Shown piece after piece: positions 1 to 7,936 of a DNA stretch of 22,854 nt (its first letter is position 1; each line of letters opens with the position of its first letter). The DNA is from Erysipelotrichaceae bacterium (GTDB lineage Bacteria > Bacillota_I > Bacilli_A > Erysipelotrichales > Erysipelotrichaceae). The notes below the pieces were generated by a model, which was not told the origin of the DNA, ran no database searches, and saw nothing but the letters and a program-made list of their open reading frames with translations. Both the position numbers and the translations under genes were made by a program. Location of the stretch: contig DMBB01000180.1 of NCBI GenBank assembly GCA_003446295.1, positions 1 to 22,854 on the forward strand. Reading direction: 5' to 3'.

Positions 1-1312
1 GTAGACAGACGGTCTCGACGTGCACAGTCCCGGGGAACATATCTGTCGGCTGAATATCGCGTACTTCATATCCGTTTTCGCGCATATACGCGCAGTCACG
101 GGCCAGTGTAGCAGGATCGCATGATACATAAACAAGTCTCTTCGGCGACATTTTGATGATGGCGTTCAGTGTATCTTTTGAGCATCCTTTTCTGGGCGGA
201 TCAACGATCACTACGTCAGGTTTAATATTCCTTTTGATCAGGATCTGCGCTCCGGCGTTCGCATCTGCCGCAAAGAATTCAATATTATCTGCATGGTTGA
301 TCCTGGCATTGAGTTCTGCGTCTTTGACAGCATCTTCCACGATCTCAATGCCGTATACCTGGCGTGCATGTCTGGACGCAAGGATCCCGATCGTGCCTGT
401 TCCGCAGTAAAGATCTATCACTGTTTCATTGCCGGTAAGCTGTGCATATTCGATTGCTTTCCGGTACAGGATCTCTGTGGCAGTCGGATTGATCTGATAG
501 AAAGACCTGGCGCTGATACGGAATGTGCAGTCAAGCAGCTGCTCCTCAATATACGGCTTGCCGTAAAGCACATATTCTTTTCCGTCCAGGATCACATTGT
601 CACTTCTGCGGTTTACGATTGCGAGGATGCTGACAGCCTCCGGAAATTCCCGGCGGAGTTTTTCCACCAGTTTATCGCTGTTATTAAACGGATATTCCCT
701 GACGATCATGCAGATCATCAGCTGTCCGCTGTTATGCGCGTGCCTGATCAGAACATGCCGGAAAACATTTGCGCACTTCAGATCTGAGAGCCACTGCTTC
801 AGCCGTTTTGTGACACGGTTGGACAATTCTGTCTGCACAAGACATGAATCACTCTCAATGATCCGGTTTGTATGATTCTGATAGAAACCCATCAGTACTC
901 TGCCCTTTTCCAGCTGCACAGGAACCTGTACCTTATTGCGGTAATTGGTCTGTTCCTCGGAATAAAGGATCGGCAGCGGTGTGATATCCATATCTGCATT
1001 CTGCAGGAAACACCCCTTTACTTTATCCTCTTTGAAACGCTTCTGTTCTTCATGATCCATATGCATGATCTGGCAGCCGCCGCACAGTCTGTATGAAGAA
1101 CATCCGGGCTGGACACGGTGCGGACTCTTCTTCAGGATCCTGACGATCCTTGCGTATCCGTATGTTTTCTTCATCGCAGTCACAGCCAGTTCTGCTTCTT
1201 CACCGGCAATCAGTCCCGGCACAAAGAAAACAAAACCGTCCGTTTTTACGACGCCTGCTCCGTCATATGTATATCCTTCTGCGATTCCTGTAAATGTCTC
1301 GTTTTTCTTCAT
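1..1312 (-). CDS. rlmD: 23S rRNA (uracil-5-)-methyltransferase RlmD/RumA type, 3' end cut by window
   Basis: SAM-dependent enzyme of the TrmA/RlmD family that makes 5-methyluridine in 23S rRNA in the cytoplasm. I read 437 codons from ATG at 1312. Only the last few residues should be missing, since the family is about 450 residues long. An N-terminal TRAM-like domain (about 1-55) is followed by the cysteine pattern of the 4Fe-4S cluster: C71, C77, C80 in CSSYRLCGGC, and C157. SFYQINP lies before the SAM-binding loop DLYCGTGTIG. The catalytic cysteine sits in VSCDPATLARD near the left edge (around 100-150). The family assignment is firm; which uracil is modified (747, 1939 or both) cannot be told. 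No Shine-Dalgarno sequence lies directly before the ATG: a hairpin fills the space between it and the stop codon of the upstream gene (see findings). It is the last visible gene of the pcrA-ligA cluster. Confidence 0.93.
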   Translation of the reverse strand, partial: MKKNETFTGIAEGYTYDGAGVVKTDGFVFFVPGLIAGEEAELAVTAMKKTYGYARIVRILKKSPHRVQPGCSSYRLCGGCQIMHMDHEEQKRFKEDKVKGCFLQNADMDITPLPILYSEEQTNYRNKVQVPVQLEKGRVLMGFYQNHTNRIIESDSCLVQTELSNRVTKRLKQWLSDLKCANVFRHVLIRHAHNSGQLMICMIVREYPFNNSDKLVEKLRREFPEAVSILAIVNRRSDNVILDGKEYVLYGKPYIEEQLLDCTFRISARSFYQINPTATEILYRKAIEYAQLTGNETVIDLYCGTGTIGILASRHARQVYGIEIVEDAVKDAELNARINHADNIEFFAADANAGAQILIKRNIKPDVVIVDPPRKGCSKDTLNAIIKMSPKRLVYVSCDPATLARDCAYMRENGYEVRDIQPTDMFPGTVHVETVCL

Positions 1313-1317
1313 AGTCC

Positions 1318-1341
1318 AAAAAAGGCATTTGCATGCCTTTC
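1318..1341 (-). terminator. GNRA-loop hairpin with T-run after the unknown membrane gene
   Basis: On the minus strand the 8-bp arms AAAGGCAT and ATGCCTTT (1340-1333 and 1328-1321) close a GCAA tetraloop and are followed by a T-run (six T including the end of the stem). It starts two bases after the stop codon of the 1343-2029 gene, so it has the form of an intrinsic terminator, though the stem is rather AT-rich. It ends only eight bases before the rlmD start codon, so it must also be part of the rlmD leader if rlmD is co-transcribed. Confidence 0.6.
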
Positions 1342-1342
1342 C

Positions 1343-2029
1343 TCAATTCGATTCTCCGCCTGATTCGCCGTTTTCTTCCTGGACTGGTTCAGCTTCTTCG
1401 CCGCCGCCAACTGTGATCTCGTTGGACTCATCCGGTGTCGGTGTCGGTTTATCACGGTTTTCCACGTTGTCTCTCAGCTGCTGTGCCAGTGCTGCATCGA
1501 TCGGTTCTGACACAACATTTAAGATCGGTTCCGTCATCGAAGATGTTTTTGTTTCGATCACATATGCAAATTCATCGCTGTCCCTGTTCTTCGCCAGGTT
1601 ATAGACGTGAATTTCCAGATCGTACATCTTCTTTGTTTCTGTCTGAGTGAAGTACGTGCCTGCATCCAGAACACTTGTTACTGCCTGATAGATGGATTGT
1701 GCTGTTGCTTTTTCATTTTCAGCATTTGCATTATCATCCACATCCGCATATACACGCAGCGTAGCTGTCGCAAGTTCAAGCTCTACATTTTCCACTTCCG
1801 GTATCGTCCTGACTGAAGTACGGATACTGTCGAGATCATTCTTCGTGATCGCAGGATCCAGGTCACCTTCATAACGTTCTCCGAGAATAGGAGAACCTGT
1901 ATCAAGCCATGCGGAAAGCAGGATCCATCCAAGCACCATAAACGGTGTCAGGATCAAGATCAGACAGACCCAGAATATAATCGCAGTACGCTTGCTTTTT
2001 CTTTTGCTTCGTTTGCTTTTCTTTGCCAT
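1343..2029 (-). CDS. Hypothetical single-span membrane protein downstream of ligA
   Basis: 228 residues of unrecognised family. A very basic start (many K/R in residues 2-14) is followed by one strong hydrophobic span (about 15-42). This predicts an N-in, C-out orientation with roughly 180 residues outside the membrane. There is no lipobox cysteine. The outer part is acidic and looks folded between about 60 and 185 (IRTSVRTIPEVENVELELAT, alternating strands and helices). It ends in a low-complexity tail rich in Pro, Thr, Glu and Gly. AGGGAG stands six bases before the ATG, supporting the start. It follows ligA by 96 bases, the place where many Bacillota carry the CamS lipoprotein after pcrA-ligA, but I see no CamS features. 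Function unknown. Confidence 0.8.
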   Translation of the reverse strand: MAKKSKRSKRKSKRTAIIFWVCLILILTPFMVLGWILLSAWLDTGSPILGERYEGDLDPAITKNDLDSIRTSVRTIPEVENVELELATATLRVYADVDDNANAENEKATAQSIYQAVTSVLDAGTYFTQTETKKMYDLEIHVYNLAKNRDSDEFAYVIETKTSSMTEPILNVVSEPIDAALAQQLRDNVENRDKPTPTPDESNEITVGGGEEAEPVQEENGESGGESN

Positions 2030-2125
2030 AATTCTCCCTGATGCTACACCATTTTACAGTGTTTCGGTCTCTTTTTCCACATCCATACAAAAGGAATGGA
2101 AGTTTTTGCTTTAAGATTTGCCTGT

Positions 2126-4111
2126 TTATTCTTCAGATCCGTTTTCTGTGAACCGTTCAATAAACTCATCTTCAGAAATGATCGGAATTCCAAGCTGGAT
2201 CGCTTTCTGATTCTTTCCGGACGTGCTGGCAATGTCATTGTTGATCAGGAAGCTTGTGCTCTTTGACACAGATCCCGTAACTTTGCCGCCCTGAGACTCA
2301 ATATATGCCTTCAGTTCATTTCTGTTCTTGTAGTGATGCACATCACCGGTCACCACAAATGTCAGTGACTGGCACAGCTGACCTGCTTCAACGCGCTCTG
2401 TCTCACGGACCGTGATCTCGCTCAGCAGATCTCTGACCACTGCCGCATTGTCAGGGTCCTTGAACCATCTGACAAATGATGCGCTTTTTTCAGGTCCGAT
2501 CCCGTCGATCGATGAAAAGACATCTTCCTGCTCAGCCTTCTCAGCGATATCCACCAGTTCATTGAATGAGTATGCGCTCAGCAGACGCTTTGCGACATCC
2601 TGGCCGACAAGCGGAATGCATAAAGCATACAGCATCTTCTGATCATTGACTGTCCTTGCCTTTTCTACCGCATCCTTCAGATTCTGTGCTGACTTCTCTC
2701 CGAAGCCGTCCATTTCCGCGATCTCTGCCTGGTGCTGCGGCAGTCTGTACACATCACCATAAGAGCGTACCCAGCCTGCATTGATAAATCTGGCAAGCGT
2801 CTGTTCGGAGATCCCGTCGATATCCATACCCTGTTTTGAAACAAAGCGCGTATATTTCTTCAGCTGCTTTGCTGTGCAGGCGGGATTGGTGCAGCGGAGC
2901 GTTCTGGTTCCGCTGACCGGACTTTCATAGATCTCTGCCGGCGCCCCGCATACAGGACATACATCTGGTATCTGCAGCACACCCTCTGTTTTAACGACTT
3001 TGATGACCTTCGGAATGATCTTGTTCGCCTTGATCACTTCCAGGACAGTGCCGCTTTCTCCGATGCCGAGACGCTCGCATTCACTGATATTGCAGAGCGA
3101 AGCACGCTTCACGGTCGTGCCCTCCAGTTCGACCGGCGCAAACACAGCGACCGGAGTAATGGTGGATGCTGCACAGGACCATTCAATATAGTCCAGTACT
3201 GTTTCAGCTGATTCATCCTGCCATTTGAAGGCATAGCCTGCTCTTGTCGCATGATGTCCTGTCACTGATCCTGTCGATGCATAGACAGTGTCATCATATG
3301 CGATGACCAGTCCGTCTACCGGATAAGGATTGACCCTGTCTGTTACCTTTTTGGTAAACAGATCGATCGCTTCTGAGACAGATTCCATATCCGGATGCTC
3401 GATCAGTCTGCGTTCAACGGTCCGGAATCCCTGTTCGTCCAGCCACTGCATGCGCTGTCCCCAGGAATTCATTTCTTTTTCACTGTATACAAGGGTGAAC
3501 GGGATCCAGTTGATGTTTCTTTTCTTCACCTCATCAACATTTTTCAATGTCAGTGATCCGGATGCCAGATTTCTCGGATTGGCATATTCTTCATCACTTT
3601 CCATATTGAATGCTTCAAAGTCTGCATAGGAGATAACAGCTTCACCTCTGATCACAGTATGTCCCGTTTCCGGAATGGTCTGGGGAATACCGGTGATCGC
3701 TTTGGCAAGATGCGTGATATTTGTACCGATATGTCCGTCTCCGCGCGTAACCACCTTGCTGAGACGTCCGTTGTCATATGTCACGACAAGCGTCAGACCG
3801 TCCAGCTTCCAGGAGATCCAGATAGGCTTGCCTTCAGCCCACTTTACCAGATCCTCCGGCTTCTTTGTTTTTGCCAGGGACAGTGCCGCAAATTCATGCG
3901 CTTCCTTCTGTCCGGCGATCTGATCCGCCGATACCCGGTTGGTCGGACTTTCTTCCAGAATGATGCCTGTCTCATCCTCGATCTGCTTCAGCCGGTCGAA
4001 CATGGCATCCCATTCATAGTCCGTCATCAGTTCGCCGCGGCCGTTGTAATATGCGTCTGCCGCACGATTCAGCTGTTCAGCCAGCTGTTTCATCTGTTCA
4101 AGTTTATCCAT
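2126..4111 (-). CDS. ligA: NAD-dependent DNA ligase LigA, divergent clostridial type
   Basis: Seals nicks in DNA using NAD+, in replication and repair. At 661 residues it has the full-length architecture. In order: an NMN-binding Ia domain (about 1-60), an adenylation domain with the nucleophilic lysine K102 in SWKLDG, TRGDG at 122-126, RGE at 155-157, PRN at 179-181, VDG at 265-267 and FKW at 295-297. An OB fold, a four-cysteine zinc site (C385, C388, C407, C412), helix-hairpin-helix repeats (about 430-560) and a C-terminal BRCT domain (about 580-655) follow. Several residues essential in E. coli LigA are changed (see findings), but the core lysine, aspartate and glutamate remain. The sequence style matches a ligase branch common in Clostridia. 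It starts seven bases after the pcrA stop with AGGTGA upstream, so the two genes form an operon. Confidence 0.95.
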   Translation of the reverse strand: MDKLEQMKQLAEQLNRAADAYYNGRGELMTDYEWDAMFDRLKQIEDETGIILEESPTNRVSADQIAGQKEAHEFAALSLAKTKKPEDLVKWAEGKPIWISWKLDGLTLVVTYDNGRLSKVVTRGDGHIGTNITHLAKAITGIPQTIPETGHTVIRGEAVISYADFEAFNMESDEEYANPRNLASGSLTLKNVDEVKKRNINWIPFTLVYSEKEMNSWGQRMQWLDEQGFRTVERRLIEHPDMESVSEAIDLFTKKVTDRVNPYPVDGLVIAYDDTVYASTGSVTGHHATRAGYAFKWQDESAETVLDYIEWSCAASTITPVAVFAPVELEGTTVKRASLCNISECERLGIGESGTVLEVIKANKIIPKVIKVVKTEGVLQIPDVCPVCGAPAEIYESPVSGTRTLRCTNPACTAKQLKKYTRFVSKQGMDIDGISEQTLARFINAGWVRSYGDVYRLPQHQAEIAEMDGFGEKSAQNLKDAVEKARTVNDQKMLYALCIPLVGQDVAKRLLSAYSFNELVDIAEKAEQEDVFSSIDGIGPEKSASFVRWFKDPDNAAVVRDLLSEITVRETERVEAGQLCQSLTFVVTGDVHHYKNRNELKAYIESQGGKVTGSVSKSTSFLINNDIASTSGKNQKAIQLGIPIISEDEFIERFTENGSEE

Positions 4112-4118
4112 AATTCAC

Positions 4119-6296
4119 CTAACTCAGCAGTGTGCTCTTCTTTTTCAGACTCGGATGGCTTGCAAGGATCTTTTTCACGCCATAGGGATACGGGAATGCA
4201 ATCGTCGCAAACCCTGCATCCATGGAAATGACGATTCCTTCACCGAATTTCGAATGGACCACCGCATCCCCTTTCTGCAGGGAAGCAGGTTTCTCCGGTT
4301 CCTCGTCCATATCGGAAAGGTCGATCGAAGGCTCATTCCAGCCGAATCCGAAGCCGCCGAATACCGGCTCTTTTTTCTGTTCAAATACTGCACCTTTGTG
4401 CTCTATATATTTATCATCGATCTCATCAATGAACCGGGAAGGTGTACGTACTTTCTGAAGAATAAAGCTGAATCCTCCCGCTTCACACAGATACAGCTTG
4501 TTTTTCGCTCTGGTGAATGCGACATATGCAAGTCTGCGTTCTTCCTCTACGCCGCGCGGTCCGTCATTCATGGCACGTTCATTCGGGAAGATGCCGTCAT
4601 TCAGGTCCGTCACAAATACCGTGTCAAATTCAAGGCCTTTTGCGGCATGCACAGTCATCAGCTGGACAAAATCAGACTCCATCGTTTCGTCTCTGTCGCC
4701 ATACAAGGATACGAGCTGCAGGTATTCTTCCAGTGAACTGTCCGGATAATTTTCCTCGAATTCACTGACGTCATCGATCAGTTCCTTCAGGTTTTCAATA
4801 CGGTCCAGTTCCTTATCATCTTCAAACATCTTCCTCAGACCCGACTCATCAATGATCTGTTCAAACAACTTGAAGATCTGTGTATTTCCTTCCGCAGCAC
4901 GCTTCTTCCAGCGTTCTACCATATCCACAAAACCGTTCAATGTTGTCTGAACTCTGCCGCTGAACGGTTTCTCATCACGGATATATTCATACATCGTACA
5001 GCCTTTTTCACGTGCGCCGGCAGCGATCGTGTCCATCGTCTTATTGCCGATCCCGCGCTTCGGCTTGTTCAGGATCCTGCGCAAAGCCAGATCGTCGGAA
5101 GAGGTGACCATGCGCAGATAGCTCAGGGCATCCTTGACTTCCATACGCTCATAGAACCGGACGCCTCCGTAGATAATATACGGAATGCGTTCATCCAGAA
5201 GGCCTTTTTCCAAAGAACGTGAAAGATAATTCGAACGGTACAGAATGGCTATATCGTGATATTGTTTGCCTTTGCGGTGCAGTTCAGCGATCGTGGAAGC
5301 GACCCACGCAGCCTCATACGTATCGCCGGCACTGGAATGATGCGTGATCTTTTCGTTTGAAACCCGGTTTGTGAACAGATCCTTTTCAAGTCTGTTCTTG
5401 TTATTGCGGATCACGCAGTTTGCCCCATTCAGAATATTGGAAGTTGAACGGTAGTTTTCATTCAGCATGATCGTCCGGCACGGCTTGAAGTCCTTTTCAT
5501 AATTCAGAATGATATTGACGTCCGCCCCGCGCCAGGTATAGATCGTCTGATCCGGGTCGCCTACCACATACAGGCTGTTTTCCGTACCGGCAAGCTGTCT
5601 GATCAGCGTATACTGCGTTTTGTCTATGTCCTGGAACTCATCCACATGAATGTAGCGGAAACGTCTCTGCCATTTTGCCTGGACTTCCGAAAATGTTCTG
5701 AACATGCGTACTGTCCACAGGATCAGGTCGTCAAAATCCAGCGCATAGAGCTGTTCCTGCCGCCTGACATAGTATTCATAGATCTTTGCCTTTTTTTCTT
5801 CACCGTCAAAACCGCCGGCGATCGCAAGTGCGCGGTCAGGAGAGATCTCAGCAGCTTTGCTGTTGGAAATATAGTCCAGCATGGACGCAAACGGGTAAGT
5901 CGACGCATCTGCAGAATATTCCTTGTAGGCTTCCTTCAGGATCGATTTCTGATCTTCTGCATCAAGCACGGTAAAATTCCTCGGCCATCCCATAGTCAGG
6001 ATATCTTCCCGCAGGATCCTCACGCAGAGTGAATGGATCGTGGAGATCCATGGCTGGCTGCCCTCTTCAGGGATCATATTGCGGATACGTTCCTTCATCT
6101 CGTTGGCTGCTTTGTTGGTAAATGTGATCGCAAGGATCCGGTATGCAGGAACATCCAGATCCTGAATGAGATGCGCGATCCGCATCGTCAGAACTCTTGT
6201 TTTTCCGCTCCCTGCGCCGGCAACGATACGGAGGTACTTGTCTTCAGCCATTACCGCCTGTTTCTGATCATTATTCAATGCACTGATATCAATCAT
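4119..6296 (-). CDS. pcrA: ATP-dependent DNA helicase PcrA/UvrD family
   Basis: Superfamily 1A 3'-5' helicase for nucleotide excision repair, rolling-circle replication and clearing RecA or stalled transcription complexes. 725 residues, normal for PcrA. Walker A GAGSGKT lies at 27-33, TFTNKAA at about 58-64, Walker B as DEFQD at 219-223 (usually DEYQD), VGDPDQTIYTWRGAD at 245-259 and ENYRS at 280-284. Later come TVHAAKGLEF and AYVAFTRAK (motifs V and VI). The C-terminal end carries the Tudor-like fold (GDAVVHSKFGEGIV) that binds RNA polymerase in PcrA. The start is clear: GGAGGTG stands just upstream of ATG at 6296. It is the first gene of the minus-strand cluster, reading away from a divergent promoter region, and its stop is seven bases before ligA. 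Confidence 0.95.
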   Translation of the reverse strand: MIDISALNNDQKQAVMAEDKYLRIVAGAGSGKTRVLTMRIAHLIQDLDVPAYRILAITFTNKAANEMKERIRNMIPEEGSQPWISTIHSLCVRILREDILTMGWPRNFTVLDAEDQKSILKEAYKEYSADASTYPFASMLDYISNSKAAEISPDRALAIAGGFDGEEKKAKIYEYYVRRQEQLYALDFDDLILWTVRMFRTFSEVQAKWQRRFRYIHVDEFQDIDKTQYTLIRQLAGTENSLYVVGDPDQTIYTWRGADVNIILNYEKDFKPCRTIMLNENYRSTSNILNGANCVIRNNKNRLEKDLFTNRVSNEKITHHSSAGDTYEAAWVASTIAELHRKGKQYHDIAILYRSNYLSRSLEKGLLDERIPYIIYGGVRFYERMEVKDALSYLRMVTSSDDLALRRILNKPKRGIGNKTMDTIAAGAREKGCTMYEYIRDEKPFSGRVQTTLNGFVDMVERWKKRAAEGNTQIFKLFEQIIDESGLRKMFEDDKELDRIENLKELIDDVSEFEENYPDSSLEEYLQLVSLYGDRDETMESDFVQLMTVHAAKGLEFDTVFVTDLNDGIFPNERAMNDGPRGVEEERRLAYVAFTRAKNKLYLCEAGGFSFILQKVRTPSRFIDEIDDKYIEHKGAVFEQKKEPVFGGFGFGWNEPSIDLSDMDEEPEKPASLQKGDAVVHSKFGEGIVISMDAGFATIAFPYPYGVKKILASHPSLKKKSTLLS

Positions 6297-6319
6297 TTTT
6301 TCACCTCCGTCTGTCGGTT

Positions 6320-6325
6320 ATTATA
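6320..6325 (-). promoter_or_regulatory. -10 element of the pcrA-ligA operon
   Basis: A perfect TATAAT on the minus strand, 24 bases before the pcrA ATG, leaves room for a short leader with the GGAGGTG ribosome site. No convincing -35 hexamer is seen at 16-18 bases. Confidence 0.5.
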
Positions 6326-6364
6326 CCGCAAACATCAATTGGAAAACACCTTGAAACATCTGCA

Positions 6365-6373
6365 TGCTATAAT
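6365..6373 (+). promoter_or_regulatory. Extended -10 promoter of the methyltransferase operon
   Basis: TGCTATAAT is a perfect extended -10 (TGN plus TATAAT). A good -35 is absent, as is common for extended -10 promoters. Transcription should begin near 6380, which falls inside the dyad TTGGAGATCCAA (6379-6390). This also argues that the TTG at 6379 is not the start codon of the downstream gene. Confidence 0.6.
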
Positions 6374-6396
6374 AGTCGTTGGAGATCCAACTTTTT

Positions 6397-7278
6397 ATGG
6401 TGAAAATAGCGAACAGATGGAAAGATTACAGATTACTGGATGCAGGAGACGGTGAAAAACTCGAGCAGTGGGACACTATTATCCTGCGCAGACCGGATCC
6501 TCAGGCAATATGGCCCAGAGACAGGTCTTTTGCGTTGTGGAACCGTGCAGATGCTGTGTATCATCGATCAAGTTCCGGCGGCGGCAAATGGGAGTACAAG
6601 AAAAAGCTTCCCGAATCATGGACGATCGGATATGATTCGCTGACGTTCAAAGTTTCACCGACAGGCTTCAAGCATACAGGAATCTTCCCTGAGCAGGCTG
6701 TCAACTGGGACTGGATGGGAGATCTGATCCGTGCACATCAGGATGAAGAACTCCGTATCCTGAACCTGTTTGCCTATACGGGCGGCGCGACAATGGCATG
6801 TTCTGCTGCCGGAGCAGCGGAAGTCGTCCATGTGGACGCTGCCAAAGGCATGGTCAAATGGGCGCAGGAAAACCGGGATCTTTCCGGTCTTCAGGACCGC
6901 AGGATCCGCTTCATCGTAGACGATGTTCAGAAATTCGTGGAACGTGAGAAGCGCAGAGGAAGAACATATCACGGGATCCTGATGGATCCGCCATCCTACG
7001 GACGCGGTCCGGACGGTGAGATGTGGAAATTCGAGACCGAGATCATCAAACTGATCAATGCATGCCTGGATATTCTGGATGAGCATGCGCTCTTCTTCCT
7101 GATCAACTCATATACAACAGGATTCTCCTCCATCGTTCTTGAAGATATCATGAAAACAATGATCCTGTCAGAACATCCGGACGGAAAGATCGATACCGGA
7201 GAAGTGGCACTGCCGATCGAACACCGGCAGCTTCTCCTGCCCTGCGGCATATACGGAAGATGGCAGCGCAATGATTGA
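6397..7278 (+). CDS. Class I SAM-dependent methyltransferase, RlmI/RlmL-like
   Basis: 293 residues from the ATG at 6397, a likely rRNA cytosine- or guanine-directed methyltransferase of the RlmI/RlmL-type fold. After an about 110-residue N-terminal part, the SAM-binding strand and loop read NLFAYTGG (123-130), the acidic residue ending the next strand is in VHVDAAK, and the catalytic motif is DPPSYGRG (197-204). No N-terminal PUA domain is seen, so it is shorter than RlmI. The exact substrate is unknown. An in-frame TTG at 6379 would add six residues, but the likely transcription start makes it improbable. The GGAG before the ATG is 13 bases away, which is long. Its end overlaps the next gene by eight bases, pointing to translational coupling in a three-gene operon with the pseudouridine synthase and VanY-like gene. 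Confidence 0.85.
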   Translation: MVKIANRWKDYRLLDAGDGEKLEQWDTIILRRPDPQAIWPRDRSFALWNRADAVYHRSSSGGGKWEYKKKLPESWTIGYDSLTFKVSPTGFKHTGIFPEQAVNWDWMGDLIRAHQDEELRILNLFAYTGGATMACSAAGAAEVVHVDAAKGMVKWAQENRDLSGLQDRRIRFIVDDVQKFVEREKRRGRTYHGILMDPPSYGRGPDGEMWKFETEIIKLINACLDILDEHALFFLINSYTTGFSSIVLEDIMKTMILSEHPDGKIDTGEVALPIEHRQLLLPCGIYGRWQRND

Positions 7279-7936
7279 AGTGCTGTATGAAGACAATCAC
7301 CTGCTGTGCGTCAAAAAGCCGGTCAATATACCGGTACAGGAAGATGCCAGCGGAGATGATGATCTGCTGTCCATATGCAAAGCATACCTGAAAGAAACAT
7401 ATCACAAGCCGGGCAATGTTTATCTGGGACTGGTGCACAGGCTGGACAGGCCTGTCGGCGGTGTGATGGTTTTCGCAAAAACATCAAAAGCAGCTTCCAG
7501 ACTTTCTGATTCGATCCGCAAAGGTGAGATCACCAAAGAATACACAGCGATCCTGGACGGCGTCATAAAACCGTCCGCTGGTGTCCTGAAGGACTATCTG
7601 AAAAAAGACAGCCGCACCAACACATCTTCAGTGACAGATAAAGAAAACGGCAAATACTGTGAGCTGGCTTATGAGACGATCGCCGTTGAAAACGGTCATT
7701 CCATTGTGAAAATCCTGCTGGCTACAGGCAGATCCCATCAGATCAGAGTCCAGTTTGCTTCAAGAGGCGTTCCGCTGCTGAACGACCAAAGATACAACAA
7801 ACATGCCGGAAAAGGCCAGATCGCCCTTTGGGCATCCCGGCTCAGCTTCCCGCACCCAACCACCAAAGAGACCGTAGAGGTTCAATGTCCTCCTGACAAT
7901 ATCAGGCCATGGAAAGAGTATGAGGTATTCCGATGA
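7271..7936 (+). CDS. RluA-family pseudouridine synthase
   Basis: Converts uridine to pseudouridine in structural RNA. 221 residues with the catalytic motif HRLDR at 56-60, D59 being the catalytic aspartate, followed by PVGGVMVFAKT. Later family features are KEYTA and the RNA-binding signature GRSHQIRVQF. There is no N-terminal S4 domain, so it belongs to the short RluA-like enzymes rather than RluD proper; whether its target is rRNA or tRNA cannot be told. It starts inside the end of the methyltransferase gene and its own stop overlaps the next start as ATGA. Two RNA-modifying enzymes in tandem fit a ribosome-maturation role. Confidence 0.92.
   Translation: MIEVLYEDNHLLCVKKPVNIPVQEDASGDDDLLSICKAYLKETYHKPGNVYLGLVHRLDRPVGGVMVFAKTSKAASRLSDSIRKGEITKEYTAILDGVIKPSAGVLKDYLKKDSRTNTSSVTDKENGKYCELAYETIAVENGHSIVKILLATGRSHQIRVQFASRGVPLLNDQRYNKHAGKGQIALWASRLSFPHPTTKETVEVQCPPDNIRPWKEYEVFR

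Noticed and set aside
153..1363. Several plus-strand open frames in the first 1.3 kb
   Set aside because: They lie antisense to rlmD, whose minus-strand reading has every family motif; the plus frames have no recognisable domains or ribosome sites.
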